Both the position numbers and the translations under genes were made by a program. 64,000 nt of DNA, taken from contig NZ_CABPRV010000001.1 of assembly GCF_902459735.1 (NCBI RefSeq), positions 62,001 through 126,000 of the forward strand. The letters are read 5' to 3'. This stretch comes from Pandoraea capi. Its GTDB lineage: Bacteria > Pseudomonadota > Gammaproteobacteria > Burkholderiales > Burkholderiaceae. The notes beneath the pieces were generated by a model, which was not told the DNA's origin, did not search any database, and was given only the letters and a program-made list of their open reading frames with translations. Below, piece after piece: positions 26,277-35,512 of the stretch. Each line of letters starts with the position of its first letter. The stretch's first letter is position 1.

Positions 26277-27530
26277 ATGAACGAGATCGAACGCGAACAA
26301 CGCTTTGGTGCGCACAACTATGCTCCCCTGCCCGTCGTGCTCTCGCACGCCAAAGGTGTCTGGGTCTGGGACGTCGAGGGCAACCGCTACCTCGACATGA
26401 TGAGCGCCTATTCCGCCGTCAGTCATGGCCACGCGCATCCGCGTCTGGTCGCCGCACTCACCGCGCAGGCGCAGCGACTCGCCGTCGTCTCCCGCGCTTT
26501 CTACACCGACCGGCTCGGCGCCTTTCTCGAACGCCTCTGCGACCTCACGACGCTTGGCGGCGCCCTGCCCATGAACACAGGCGCCGAAGCCGTGGAGACG
26601 GCCATCAAGGCCGCGCGACGCTGGGGATACAGCGTCAAACGCATTCCCGCCGAGAAAGCCGAAATCATCGTCGCCGACGGCAACTTCCACGGACGCACCA
26701 CCACCATCGTCGGCTTCTCCTCCGAGCCCGCCTATCGCGCCGACTTCGGCCCGTTCGCGCCCGGCTTCGTGCGCGTGCCCTACGGCGATATCGACGCCGT
26801 GCGCGCCGCCATCACCCCCAACACCTGCGCCGTACTGTTCGAGACGATTCAGGGCGAAGGCGGCATCGTCGTGCCGCCCGACGGCTTTCTGCGCGGGCTG
26901 CGTCAACTCTGCACCGAGCAGAATGTGCTGATGCTGCTCGACGAAATCCAGTCCGGCCTGGGACGCACAGGCCGATGGTTCGCCTATCAGCACGAAGGCA
27001 TCGTGCCGGACGGCATCATGCTCGGCAAGTCGCTGGGCGGCGGCCTGCTGCCGGTGTCGGCCTTCGTCGCACGGCGCGACATCATCGACCTTTTCGAACC
27101 CGGCAGCCACGGCTCGACGTTCGGCGGCAATGCGCTCGCCGCCACCGTCGCGCTCGAAGCGCTCGACGTCATGGCCGACGAAGACCTGCCGGGCAGAAGT
27201 GCGGAAATGGGGGAATATCTGCTCTCGCGTCTGCACGCGATTCACTCGCCGCTCATTAGGGAAGTGCGGGGACGTGGCCTCTGGGCAGGCATCGAAATCG
27301 ACCCGGCGCGCGCCGATGCGCACGACCTGTCGATGCGCATGCTGCGCCGTCGTGTGCTCGCCAAGGAGACGCGCTCGACCGTGCTGCGTCTCGCGCCACC
27401 GCTCGTCATCGAACGTACGGAGATCGATACCTGCATCTCTGCACTCAAGGCCGTGCTCGCCGAAGCGGAACACGATGTCAGTGCGCCGACGTCTTCGACC
27501 AGAGATTCATCACCAGCACGCCGGCGATGA
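26277..27530 (+). CDS. rocD: Ornithine aminotransferase
   Basis: A 417-residue class III PLP aminotransferase that converts ornithine plus 2-oxoglutarate to glutamate semialdehyde and glutamate. Conserved elements are [42 protein letters not shown] (cofactor phosphate), [17 protein letters not shown], and the Schiff-base Lys in [15 protein letters not shown]. The start is decided by GGAGG nine bases before ATG 26277. The C-terminal tail overlaps the convergent SMR gene by 53 bases. Confidence 0.93.
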   Translation: MNEIEREQRFGAHNYAPLPVVLSHAKGVWVWDVEGNRYLDMMSAYSAVSHGHAHPRLVAALTAQAQRLAVVSRAFYTDRLGAFLERLCDLTTLGGALPMNTGAEAVETAIKAARRWGYSVKRIPAEKAEIIVADGNFHGRTTTIVGFSSEPAYRADFGPFAPGFVRVPYGDIDAVRAAITPNTCAVLFETIQGEGGIVVPPDGFLRGLRQLCTEQNVLMLLDEIQSGLGRTGRWFAYQHEGIVPDGIMLGKSLGGGLLPVSAFVARRDIIDLFEPGSHGSTFGGNALAATVALEALDVMADEDLPGRSAEMGEYLLSRLHAIHSPLIREVRGRGLWAGIEIDPARADAHDLSMRMLRRRVLAKETRSTVLRLAPPLVIERTEIDTCISALKAVLAEAEHDVSAPTSSTRDSSPARRR

Positions 27531-27807
27531 TCAGCGCCATGCCGAGCATGGCCGGCGCATCGAGCTTCTGTCCGAACAACACCCGTGACGCGATGGAAAT
27601 GAGCACGATGCCCAGCCCCGACCACATCGCATAGGCAATGCCCACGGGGATCGTGCGCAGCGTGAGCGAGAGCATGTAGAACGCGATGCCGTAACCCGCC
27701 ACGACCAGCGCGACCGGACCGACCCGCGTAAAACCCTCAGACGCCTTCAGCGCAGACGTCGCGATCACCTCCGCCACGATTGCCACCAGCAGATACAGAT
27801 ACGCCAT
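27478..27807 (-). CDS. SMR-family (EmrE/SugE-like) transporter
   Basis: A 109-residue protein with four hydrophobic helices. The essential glutamate of TM1 is in [18 protein letters not shown], and [12 protein letters not shown] and [11 protein letters not shown] match EmrE. These dimers export cationic compounds in exchange for protons. ATG 27807 has AGGAGGGA (minus strand) just upstream. Its 3' end overlaps the end of rocD on the other strand. Confidence 0.93.
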   Translation of the reverse strand: MAYLYLLVAIVAEVIATSALKASEGFTRVGPVALVVAGYGIAFYMLSLTLRTIPVGIAYAMWSGLGIVLISIASRVLFGQKLDAPAMLGMALIIAGVLVMNLWSKTSAH

Positions 27808-27890
27808 CGTCCCTCCTTTGCTCCGGACTTGCCAACACACGGGCGCCCATCTTACCCGACGTCCCCTCTGCAACGCGCTGCAAAAATCAC

Positions 27891-27920
27891 TTGCCTAAGC
27901 GATCGCCGTCGCGCTACATT
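27891..27920 (+). promoter_or_regulatory. Sigma-70 promoter candidate for alaC
   Basis: TTGCCT (27891-27896), 18 bases, TACATT (27915-27920), about 70 bases before ATG 27992. Confidence 0.4.
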
Positions 27921-27991
27921 CGCCGTCACGGTGTGGCCAGCACACCGGCGTCGCTCGGACGGTTCCGGGCGCTTACGTTCCAGGATTTCTC

Positions 27992-29209
27992 ATGTCCAGC
28001 TCTCAGGGCTCGCGCAGCTTTGCGCGCATCAATCGTCTTCCCCCGTACGTTTTCAACATCACCGCCGAGCTGAAGATGGCGGCGCGCCGTCGTGGCGAGG
28101 ACATCATCGATCTGTCGATGGGCAATCCCGACGGGGCCACACCGCCGCATATCGTCAGCAAGCTCGTCGAAGTCGCACAACGCCCCGACACGCACGGCTA
28201 TTCGACCTCGCGCGGCATTCCCCGCCTGCGTCGCGCCATCACCCGCTGGTACAAGGATCGCTACGACGTCGAACTCGACCCCGAGCGCGAAGCGATCGTC
28301 ACCATCGGCTCGAAGGAAGGCCTCGCGCACCTGATGCTCGCCACGCTGGATCAGGGCGACACGGTGCTCGTGCCGAACCCGTCGTACCCGATTCACATCT
28401 ACGGTGCGGTGATCGCCGGCGCCAACATCCGCTCCGTGCCGATGACGCCCGGTATCGACTTCTTCACCGAACTCGAACGCGGCATTCGTGAGAGTCATCC
28501 GAAGCCGAAGATGGTGATTCTCGGCTTCCCGTCGAACCCCACGGCGCAGTGCGTCGAACTCGAATTCTTCGAGCGGGTCGTCGATCTGGCACGCAAGCAC
28601 GACATTCTCGTGGTGCACGATCTGGCCTATGCCGACATCGTCTATGACGGCTACAAAGCGCCGTCGATCATGCAGGTGCCCGGCGCGCAGGACGTCGCCG
28701 TCGAGTTCTTCACGCTGTCGAAGAGCTACAACATGGCCGGCTGGCGCATCGGCTTCATGGTCGGCAACGCCGAACTGGTCGCCGCACTCGCGCGCATCAA
28801 GAGCTATCACGATTACGGCACGTTCACGCCGGTTCAGGTCGCCGCCATCGCCGCGCTCGAAGGCGATCAGACATGCGTCGAAGAGATTCGAGAGCAATAC
28901 CAGCGACGCCGCGATGTGCTCTACAAAGGCCTGACGGAAGCGGGCTGGACGGTCGATCTGCCGAAGGCGTCGATGTACATCTGGGCGCGCATTCCGGAAC
29001 CGTATCGCGCGCTTGGCTCGCTGGAGTTCGCCAAGAAGCTGCTCGCGCAAGCCAAGGTATCGGTCTCGCCCGGCATCGGCTTCGGTGAATATGGCGACGA
29101 GTACGTGCGCTTCGCGCTGATCGAAAACGAGTCGCGTATCCGGCAAGCCGTGCGCGGCATCAAGCACATGTTCCGTGAAGACGGACTCGTGCAACCGACG
29201 GTGGCATAA
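27992..29209 (+). CDS. alaC: AlaC-like glutamate-pyruvate aminotransferase
   Basis: A 405-residue class I PLP aminotransferase. The N-terminal [20 protein letters not shown] and [17 protein letters not shown] are typical of AlaC. The Schiff-base Lys is in [26 protein letters not shown] binds the cofactor ring. It makes alanine from pyruvate with glutamate. A strong intrinsic terminator follows at 29239. Confidence 0.92.
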   Translation: MSSSQGSRSFARINRLPPYVFNITAELKMAARRRGEDIIDLSMGNPDGATPPHIVSKLVEVAQRPDTHGYSTSRGIPRLRRAITRWYKDRYDVELDPEREAIVTIGSKEGLAHLMLATLDQGDTVLVPNPSYPIHIYGAVIAGANIRSVPMTPGIDFFTELERGIRESHPKPKMVILGFPSNPTAQCVELEFFERVVDLARKHDILVVHDLAYADIVYDGYKAPSIMQVPGAQDVAVEFFTLSKSYNMAGWRIGFMVGNAELVAALARIKSYHDYGTFTPVQVAAIAALEGDQTCVEEIREQYQRRRDVLYKGLTEAGWTVDLPKASMYIWARIPEPYRALGSLEFAKKLLAQAKVSVSPGIGFGEYGDEYVRFALIENESRIRQAVRGIKHMFREDGLVQPTVA

Positions 29210-29238
29210 GGCATCGCAGCCAGTACGGCACGCAAAGC

Positions 29239-29268
29239 AAAAGGGGCGCCTCGACGGCGCCCCTTTTT
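29239..29268 (+). terminator. Intrinsic terminator after alaC
   Basis: GGGGCGCC-TCGAC-GGCGCCCC hairpin (29243-29263) followed by TTTTT. Confidence 0.9.
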
Positions 29269-29327
29269 CGTTGGAACGTCGCGCGTTTCCCGCTCGCACG
29301 CCCCCCGTCACCGCCCGATGCACGGCG

Positions 29328-30104
29328 CTAGGCGAGCGCAAGATAGCGGCTCGGCGGCTCGCCAAGCACCCGGCGAAACGCGGCCGTGAACGCGCTCGGA
29401 CTACCGTAGCCGAGATCCAGTGCGACACGCGTGACCGGTTGTCCGTCGCTCAGCCGCTCGACCGCCGCCAGCAGGCACACCTGCTGGCGCCATTGCGCAA
29501 AGCTCACCCCCGTCGCCTCGCGAAAGCGGCGCGTGAACGTGCGGCGGCTCATCGACGCCATCGCCGCAACGGTATCCAGTTCCAACGTCATCGACGGTGC
29601 CGCGAACACGTCCCGACACACGCGCGCCAACTCGGCGTCGGTTGGCAACGGCGCATGTAGCGACAGACGCGGCATCGCCGCGATCTCGGCGAGCAGCAAC
29701 GCCATGAGCTTGCCGTCGCGCGCCTGCTCGTCGTACAGCGGCGGCAAGTCGATGGCGTCGTCCAGCAACTGGCGAAGCAGCGGTGAGACGCCATAGACAC
29801 AGCATCGGTCCGGCAAGCCTGCCGACCGCGACGCCTCGGGCGTGACGAACGTGTTGAGCATCGTCACCGGCCCGGTCATCGTCATGTCGTGCGAGACCTG
29901 CGCGGGCACCCAGCAGGCACGCTGCGGCGGCACGAACCATCGCCCCTGCGGCGTCGACACCGTAATCATGCCGCGCGACGCGAACGCGAACTGCCCGCGC
30001 GCATGGGCGTGTTCCGGGAAGGTGAGCCCGGCCGGGTAGTCGTTGGCCGTGACGACGACGCTGCGCGGCAAATGCTCGTAGGGATCGATCAACGTATTTC
30101 GCAT
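29328..30104 (-). CDS. AraC-family regulator
   Basis: A 258-residue protein with an N-terminal cupin (FPEHAHARGQFAFASRGMITV, WFVPPQRACWVPA) and a C-terminal double HTH (MASMSRRTFTRRFREATG, GYGSPSAFTAAFRRVLGEPPSRY). It is divergent from the alpha/beta hydrolase at 30207 across a 102-bp gap, a likely regulatory target. It resembles the regulator at 20610 in architecture. Confidence 0.92.
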   Translation of the reverse strand: MRNTLIDPYEHLPRSVVVTANDYPAGLTFPEHAHARGQFAFASRGMITVSTPQGRWFVPPQRACWVPAQVSHDMTMTGPVTMLNTFVTPEASRSAGLPDRCCVYGVSPLLRQLLDDAIDLPPLYDEQARDGKLMALLLAEIAAMPRLSLHAPLPTDAELARVCRDVFAAPSMTLELDTVAAMASMSRRTFTRRFREATGVSFAQWRQQVCLLAAVERLSDGQPVTRVALDLGYGSPSAFTAAFRRVLGEPPSRYLALA

Positions 30105-30206
30105 GGCCCGAATTCTACAGCGATTGACCCGTCATCGACGGTGGGCAATCTCCGCCGTGGCTACGATGAGCGTCCGGGCAATTCCCGCTGTCCCGAAGGA
30201 TTCGAC

Positions 30207-30977
30207 ATGCCAGATCGCAAACCCAACACGTTTCACCGCGTCGGCCACGGCCCGCACGCCATCATCGCGCTGCACGGCTGGTTCGGCGACGCCTGCTCGT
30301 TCGCGGCTTGCGAGCCGTGGCTCTCGCAAGGCGACTTCAGCTACGTCTTCATGGACTATCGCGGCTATGGCGGCATGCTGGATGTCGCGGGCGAGCACAC
30401 CATTACCGAGATCGCCACGGACGCCATCGCCCTCGCCGATTCGCTCGACTTCATGACGTTCAGCCTGATCGGTCATTCGATGGGCGGCATGGCAATCGAG
30501 AAGGTCGCCGCACTCGTGCCGCACCGCGTGCGCAAGCTCGTCGCCGTCGCGCCGGTGCCCTGTGGCGGTGTGGCGTTCGACGCCGCCCGTCGCGCCCTGT
30601 TCGAGAGCGCCGCCACCTCGCTCGATGCCCGCAAGGTCATCATCGACCGTAGCACCGGCAACCGGCTGCCATCGTCGTGGATCGACTGGAAGGCCAACGC
30701 CTCCGCGACAGGTTCGTCGTCACAGGCCTTCGCCGCGTATTTCCCGGCATGGGCCGATACCGACTTCAGCAACGAGATCCACGCCGACGTGCCCGTCAAA
30801 GCGCTCGTCGGCGAGCACGATCCGGTGTTCACCGCCGAGTTGATGGCACAGACCTATGGGAAGCGCTACGCGCGAGCGAGCGTCGGGGTGATCCGCAACG
30901 CCGGTCACTATCCGATGAACGAGACGCCGCTCGCGCTGGTGAATGCCATCGAGTCGTTCCTCGGCAGCGGCGACTAG
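30207..30977 (+). CDS. Alpha/beta-fold hydrolase
   Basis: A 256-residue hydrolase: ALHGWFGDACSF (oxyanion region), MDYRGYGGM, LIGHSMGGMAIEKVA (nucleophile elbow), ALVGEHDPVFTAE (acid) and RNAGHYPMNETP (His). Substrate unknown; lactonase, esterase and haloperoxidase relatives share this pattern. Probably regulated by the divergent AraC gene. Confidence 0.88.
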   Translation: MPDRKPNTFHRVGHGPHAIIALHGWFGDACSFAACEPWLSQGDFSYVFMDYRGYGGMLDVAGEHTITEIATDAIALADSLDFMTFSLIGHSMGGMAIEKVAALVPHRVRKLVAVAPVPCGGVAFDAARRALFESAATSLDARKVIIDRSTGNRLPSSWIDWKANASATGSSSQAFAAYFPAWADTDFSNEIHADVPVKALVGEHDPVFTAELMAQTYGKRYARASVGVIRNAGHYPMNETPLALVNAIESFLGSGD

Positions 30978-31024
30978 TGCCGACTGGAGCCGACTAGTTA
31001 CCAACCAGTGCCAACCAACGCAAA

Positions 31025-31046
31025 TGGGGAGTCCGAAGACTCCCCA
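31025..31046. terminator. Hairpin between convergent genes
   Basis: TGGGGAGTC-CGAA-GACTCCCCA inverted repeat with a tetraloop, midway between genes ending at 30977 and 31090. No U-tract on either strand; likely a bidirectional terminator or 3'-end stabiliser. Confidence 0.45.
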
Positions 31047-31089
31047 TGCGCTTTCACGTATACCGACGATCGGTGCTGTCGTTGTGGCG

Positions 31090-31503
31090 TCAGGCCGGCA
31101 ACCACTCCTGCAGCGTCACTTCGATGGTGATGAACGACAGGTTGCCACCGCGAACGAAGCGACCCGCGAACATGCGCCCGTTGGTGTCGGCCACCATGCC
31201 ATGCAGCATGGGCAGCGCGTTCGCCGCACCGGGCCGGGCATCGACCTCGCCGAACACGTTGAGGATCTCCACGCCGGGGCCGTTCACCACTTGCTCGCGC
31301 CAGCCGTCACCCGCACGGAACGCCAGTCGTGCGTCGATCAGACTGCCGACGGCCCCCCGCACGATGGCGCGCGAGATGGCATGCTCGGCACACAGCGCCT
31401 CGATGCTTTCCGTCAGATCCTGATTCGGCTTCAGGCGCGCCACCACCAACCGGCCCAGCGTGCCGCTCTCGATGGCGACCGGAACATCCAGTGCGACGCT
31501 CAT
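31090..31503 (-). CDS. PPC/DUF296-domain protein
   Basis: A 137-residue protein with the PPC (DUF296) fold: GRLVVARLKPNQDLTESIEALCAEH, ISRAIVRGAVGSLIDARL and LPMLHGMVADTNGRMFAGRFVRGG. In the usual PPC metal site (H-x-H then GGH) only one His remains here, so metal binding may be lost. ATG 31503 overlaps the stop of the upstream PPC gene by four bases. Last gene of the thiolase-ligase-PPC-PPC operon. The molecular role is unknown. Confidence 0.8.
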   Translation of the reverse strand: MSVALDVPVAIESGTLGRLVVARLKPNQDLTESIEALCAEHAISRAIVRGAVGSLIDARLAFRAGDGWREQVVNGPGVEILNVFGEVDARPGAANALPMLHGMVADTNGRMFAGRFVRGGNLSFITIEVTLQEWLPA

Positions 31504-32036
31504 GAGAAATCTCCCACCACCGGACGCAGCAGATGAAACCGCGTCTCCTCGTCGTCGCCCGTCACGTATCCGCCATGCTCGAACAGACACAGACGAATCA
31601 CCACAGGCTCGTCCCCGGCCCAGGTGTGATCGAGGATCAGATGCCCGCCGTGCAACTCGCCGGACGGGTCGGAGAACCCCGCATGGCAATGCAGCAGCGT
31701 GGCGCCGTCAGCCGTGCGACCGACGGTGATCGCGCCGCCGATCAGATCGACCTCGCGCATCTCGTCGATCGGCGCGCCGTACCCGAAGGGGCGCTCCACG
31801 TCTGTCGTGTTCTCGATCATGTGATACCGCAGCCCTCGCGCGGTACCCGCACAGAAACGCCCGACGCCGCCACCGTACGCATAGCGGGATAACGCCGCGC
31901 GTAAGGACTCGCCGAGATTCGCACCAGACCGGATCGTCACGCGCAGTTCGTGCTGCCCGCTCAACACGCAGTCTTCCACACGGGGTAACGTGGGGACGCC
32001 TGCATGCTGATAGACCCGTGAAAGCGCAGGTTTCAT
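31500..32036 (-). CDS. PPC/DUF296-domain protein (second copy)
   Basis: A 178-residue PPC-fold protein, more diverged and with an N-terminal extension. The metal-type motif LLHCHAGFSDPSGELHGGHLI is complete (H-x-H ... GGH). RHELRVTIRSG-like and GGGVGRFCAGTARGLRYHMIEN segments form the rest of the domain. ATG 32036 overlaps the acyl-CoA ligase stop as ATGA. With the 31090 protein it may form a hetero-oligomer with one active and one inactive site. Function unknown. Confidence 0.78.
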   Translation of the reverse strand: MKPALSRVYQHAGVPTLPRVEDCVLSGQHELRVTIRSGANLGESLRAALSRYAYGGGVGRFCAGTARGLRYHMIENTTDVERPFGYGAPIDEMREVDLIGGAITVGRTADGATLLHCHAGFSDPSGELHGGHLILDHTWAGDEPVVIRLCLFEHGGYVTGDDEETRFHLLRPVVGDFS

Positions 32037-33610
32037 AGTCGATAGTCTCCTTGCTCTTCGAGCATCGTCTTGATTTGCTTTTTCACGATTTTGCCGTAGC
32101 CCGATTTGGGCATGGCACTCCAGAATACGAAGCGGCGCGGCCACTTGTAGCGGGCAATACGCGCTTCGAGATGTCCGAGCAGTTCATCGGCCTGTGCGGC
32201 CATGCCTTCCCGGGCGACCACCACCGCGAGCCCGCTCTCCCCCCACTTGGGGTCGGGCACGCCGAGCACGGCACACTCGGAGACGCACGGGTGTGTCAGC
32301 AACGCTTCTTCGATCTCGCGCGGATAGACGTTCGAGCCGCCCGAGATATACATGTCCGACGCTCGACCCGTGATGTACAGGAAGCCCTGCGCGTCCACAT
32401 GACCGAGGTCGCCGGTGTGGAACCAGTCGTCCTTGAACGCCTTGGCGTTAGCGTCCGGATTGTTGTGATACCCCATGAAGACGGCCGGCCCGCGCACGCA
32501 GATCTCCCCCGACGCGAACGCCGGCTGACGCTGCCCCTGCTCGTCGAGAATCGCCACCTCCATGCCCGTGCGCGGCAGACCGCAAGTGCCCACGCGGGCG
32601 TCCGGCGCGTCATCGTCGTCGCTATGCAGCCACGGCGGCAGCACCGTGATGTTGCCCGTCACTTCGCCCAGGCCGTAGTACTGCACCAGCACGCGCCCCA
32701 GCTTCTGCAACGCATACTTCTGATCGGCGCGGTACATCGGTGCGCCCGCGTAGATCACGAAGCGCAGCGAGCTATGGTCGTACTCGTCCACTGCCGGATC
32801 TTCGACCAGCATCTTGACGATGGTCGGCACCGTGAACATGTTGTCGACACGGTGACGCTCGACCGCCTGCCAGACCTGCGCTGCGTCCATCTTCTCGCCC
32901 GGCAGCAACACGCTCGCCGCGCCTCGCGCCGTATTGACGATGGCGTGAATGCCCGCGCCATGCGAGAGCGGCGCCACGACCATCGAGCGGCTGCGATACG
33001 TGATGCCCGGCATCAGATCCGCCAGATGGTTGGTGACGACGAACGCCATCTGCCCGTGCGAGAGCACGCCGGCCTTCGGATGCCCCGTCGTGCCGGACGT
33101 GTAGAAGAACCACAGCGGGTCCTCGTACTCGACCTCTTCCTCGAAACCGGGTGCACCGAGATGTTCGGCCACCAGCGTCTCGTAGTGCAGTTCGCCTTCG
33201 CGCGGCGCGCCCAGTGCGATCACATGACGCAACGCCGGCGAGGCGGCGCGCACGGCATCGACATGACCTTCGAATCCTGCGTCGTAAATCATGGCGCAGG
33301 CACCGCTCGACTGCCCCAGATACGCGGCCTCCGGGGCGGTGATGCGAAAGTTCGTCGGCACCCACACCGCGCCCAGACGAAACGCGATCCACGCGCTCTC
33401 GAAGATCGGCAGGTTGTTGCGCGAATGCACCAGCAGCTTGTCGCCTTTGCCAACGCCGAGCTTGCGCAGGGCATCGACGGCAGCGTTCACGCGGGCGTCG
33501 ATCTCGCCCCACGTGGTGATCTTGTCGCCCACGATCAGACCGGGTTCGTCCGGATGACGGCGGGCGACGTCGGCCAGTAGTCGGCCGAGGTTCATGACCT
33601 TCTTGAGCAT
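32033..33610 (-). CDS. Class I acyl-CoA ligase (AMP-forming)
   Basis: A 525-residue ANL-superfamily enzyme. The phosphate loop is in FFYTSGTTGHPKAGVLSHG; YGLGEVTGNITVLP, HTGDLGHVDAQGFLYITGRASDMYISGG and the C-terminal catalytic Lys in PKSGYGKIVKK are all present. It activates a carboxylic acid to its CoA thioester; the substrate could be medium or long chain or aromatic. AGGAG seven bases before ATG 33610 decides the start. It lies 20 bp after the thiolase gene. Confidence 0.9.
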   Translation of the reverse strand: MLKKVMNLGRLLADVARRHPDEPGLIVGDKITTWGEIDARVNAAVDALRKLGVGKGDKLLVHSRNNLPIFESAWIAFRLGAVWVPTNFRITAPEAAYLGQSSGACAMIYDAGFEGHVDAVRAASPALRHVIALGAPREGELHYETLVAEHLGAPGFEEEVEYEDPLWFFYTSGTTGHPKAGVLSHGQMAFVVTNHLADLMPGITYRSRSMVVAPLSHGAGIHAIVNTARGAASVLLPGEKMDAAQVWQAVERHRVDNMFTVPTIVKMLVEDPAVDEYDHSSLRFVIYAGAPMYRADQKYALQKLGRVLVQYYGLGEVTGNITVLPPWLHSDDDDAPDARVGTCGLPRTGMEVAILDEQGQRQPAFASGEICVRGPAVFMGYHNNPDANAKAFKDDWFHTGDLGHVDAQGFLYITGRASDMYISGGSNVYPREIEEALLTHPCVSECAVLGVPDPKWGESGLAVVVAREGMAAQADELLGHLEARIARYKWPRRFVFWSAMPKSGYGKIVKKQIKTMLEEQGDYRL

Positions 33611-33630
33611 CTCTCGTCTCCTGTATGCAC

Positions 33631-34797
33631 TCAGCGTGCTTCGAGAATGCTCACGTAGTTCGCTACCGCCGCGCCGCCCATATTGAAGACGCCTGCGAGC
33701 TTCGCTCCCGGAATCTGCATCTCACCGGCCGTGCCCGTGAGTTGCATCGCCGCCATGACGTGCATCGACACGCCCGTGGCACCCACCGGGTGACCCTTGG
33801 CCTTGAGACCGCCCGACGGGTTGACCGGCAGCAGACCGTCTTTTTGCGTCAGCCCTTCGGCCAGCACGCTCGCGCCCTGCCCCGGCTTGGCCAGCCCCAT
33901 CGCTTCGTACTCGATCAGCTCGGCGATGGTGAAGCAGTCGTGGGTCTCGACCAGCGAGAGGTCTTTCAACGACACGCCCGCAACACCCAGCGCCTGACGC
34001 CACGCGTGCTGACCGCCTTCGAACGCCAGCGGATCGCGACGCGAGAGCGGCAGGTAATCGTTGACCTGCACGGCCGCGCGGAAGCCGACCGCTTTGGGCA
34101 TGGCGCGCGCCACATCGGCCTTCGAGATCACGAGGGCGGCTGCGCCGTCGGACACCATCGAGCAGTCGGTGCGCTTGAGCGGACCGGCCACGTACGGGTT
34201 CTTCTCGGAGACATTGCGGCAGAAGTCGTAGCCGAAATCGCGGCGCATGTGCGCGTACGGATTGACCGAGCCGTTGCGATGGTTCTTCGCGGCGATCTGG
34301 GCGAGGGCGTCGGACTGGTCGCCGTAACGGTCGAAGTACGTCTGCGCGATCGTGCCGAACACCCCGGCGAAGCCACCGGGAATACCGGCTTCCTCACGCG
34401 CATACGAACACTTGAGCAGCACTTCGCCGACTTGCGGCGTAGCGAGTTCGGTCATCTTCTCGAAGCCGATCACCAGCACGTGCGTGGCCTTGCCTGCTTC
34501 GATCGATTGCAGCCCGCCATGCACAGCAGCCGAGCCCGTGGCGCAGGCGTTTTCGTAGCGCGTGGCCGGTTTGAAGCGCAGCCCGGGAATCCGGTTGAAG
34601 ATGAGCGACGACGGGAAGTCCTGATACAGGAAACCGCCATTGAAAGTGCCGACGTGAATCGAGTCGATCTGTTCGGGCGAAAGGCCCGCGTCGTCGAGAG
34701 CAGCTTGTGCGACGTCGGCCAGCAGAACTTCGGCATCGACGTTATCGAGTTTGCCGAACTGGGAGTGGGCCCAGCCGGTAAGGCATGCAGCAACCAT
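33631..34797 (-). CDS. Thiolase-family acetyl-CoA acyltransferase (SCP2-type)
   Basis: A 388-residue thiolase-fold protein. The nucleophilic Cys is in YENACATGSAAVHGG, the His loop in NPSGGLKAKGHPVGATG, and THDCFTIAELIEYEAMGL is typical of SCP2-type thiolases. The classical C-terminal CxG cysteine is replaced: GVFNMGGAAVANYVSILE. ATG 34797 has CGGAGAC upstream. First gene of the leftward catabolic operon; with the acyl-CoA ligase it suggests beta-oxidation-like cleavage of an unusual acid. Confidence 0.9.
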   Translation of the reverse strand: MVAACLTGWAHSQFGKLDNVDAEVLLADVAQAALDDAGLSPEQIDSIHVGTFNGGFLYQDFPSSLIFNRIPGLRFKPATRYENACATGSAAVHGGLQSIEAGKATHVLVIGFEKMTELATPQVGEVLLKCSYAREEAGIPGGFAGVFGTIAQTYFDRYGDQSDALAQIAAKNHRNGSVNPYAHMRRDFGYDFCRNVSEKNPYVAGPLKRTDCSMVSDGAAALVISKADVARAMPKAVGFRAAVQVNDYLPLSRRDPLAFEGGQHAWRQALGVAGVSLKDLSLVETHDCFTIAELIEYEAMGLAKPGQGASVLAEGLTQKDGLLPVNPSGGLKAKGHPVGATGVSMHVMAAMQLTGTAGEMQIPGAKLAGVFNMGGAAVANYVSILEAR

Positions 34798-35087
34798 GAA
34801 GTGTCTCCGGAAAAATGGGGTCATCCAGACTCCGGTGAGCAATTTCGATGCCAGACCTCTGCCGCGTGTCTGCGCGCGGTCCGCACAGGGCCAGGTCTGC
34901 GACATCGACGGCTCGGTCAGTCGTCGTTGCGAGTTCCATCCGTCTCACGCGCTTTTGGCGCATTCGCAATTGACGCAAGCGTAAAGCGGGATTTGTCGCC
35001 GCATCAAGTGAAATTTGAAAATCGCCAAGGCTTGTAATACGCGGAAATTTTGCTGTGCCGCAACAGAAATCGCCGGGTCGATATCGA

Positions 35088-35103
35088 TGCGACACCTGTC
35101 GCA
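35088..35103. promoter_or_regulatory. Activator-type inverted repeat 1
   Basis: TGCGACA-CC-TGTCGCA, a perfect inverted repeat with two central bases. Confidence 0.7.
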
Positions 35104-35120
35104 CCGCGCGTGGCCGGGCA

Positions 35121-35136
35121 TGCGACAGGTGTCGCA
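35121..35136. promoter_or_regulatory. Activator-type inverted repeat 2
   Basis: TGCGACA-GG-TGTCGCA, the same repeat with inverted centre; 33 bp centre to centre from repeat 1, about three helical turns. Confidence 0.7.
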
Positions 35137-35150
35137 AGGCATTGGCGAAA

Positions 35151-35166
35151 TGCGACAGGTGTCACA
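35151..35166. promoter_or_regulatory. Activator-type inverted repeat 3
   Basis: TGCGACA-GG-TGTCACA, one mismatch in the right arm; 30 bp from repeat 2. All three sit about 170-250 bp upstream of the sigma-54 promoter, the usual enhancer position. Confidence 0.65.
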
Positions 35167-35333
35167 CCCCGGTCGCCGGGGCGTCCCGGCGCTGTTCGCA
35201 CATGCAGCAAACGCCCGACATCGGGCCAGTTCGCCGCGAAGCCTTGTTGCGCATGACGAAAGGATGCCGACACGCCACGCGGGATTTCACTGATGCTTAA
35301 CAACGTAAGGGTTTTCCCGTTCAGGGCCCGAAC

Positions 35334-35349
35334 TGGCATTCGATTTGCG
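35334..35349 (+). promoter_or_regulatory. Sigma-54 (-24/-12) promoter for TRAP operon
   Basis: TGGCAT-TCGAT-TTGCG: GG and GC dinucleotides separated by exactly ten bases, close to the TGGCAC-N5-TTGCA consensus. The predicted start point is near 35360, giving a leader of about 150 bases before dctP ATG 35513. Confidence 0.68.
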
Positions 35350-35512
35350 TAAGATGACCCAGCCACTTGCGAGCCGAATGTCCGGCAGATGACGCGAATC
35401 GATGAATTTGCGCATCGCCAGTCGAGTTGGCCGGGACGTTGCGAGGCGATCAACCTCACACGTCTTGCGCATCAGACGCAGTCACCAAACCTATAAATAG
35501 GAGACATGCAGT

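Larger units (their letters stand above)
34798..35512. other. Divergent regulatory region, 715 bp
   Basis: It separates the leftward thiolase operon from the rightward TRAP operon. It holds three TGCGACA-type inverted repeats (35088-35166) and a sigma-54 promoter (35334-35349), listed separately. I found no -24/-12 element facing the thiolase gene. No gene seen. Confidence 0.7.

Noticed and set aside
32051-35037. Two long + frames (32051-33580, 33625-35037)
   Set aside because: Antisense shadows of the acyl-CoA ligase and thiolase; composition is His/Arg-rich without domains.
35160-35185. TGTCACA-N15-CGTC as a second ECF41 promoter
   Set aside because: The TGTCACA is the right arm of inverted repeat 3, the spacing is 15 rather than 16, and CGTC is common in this GC-rich DNA.
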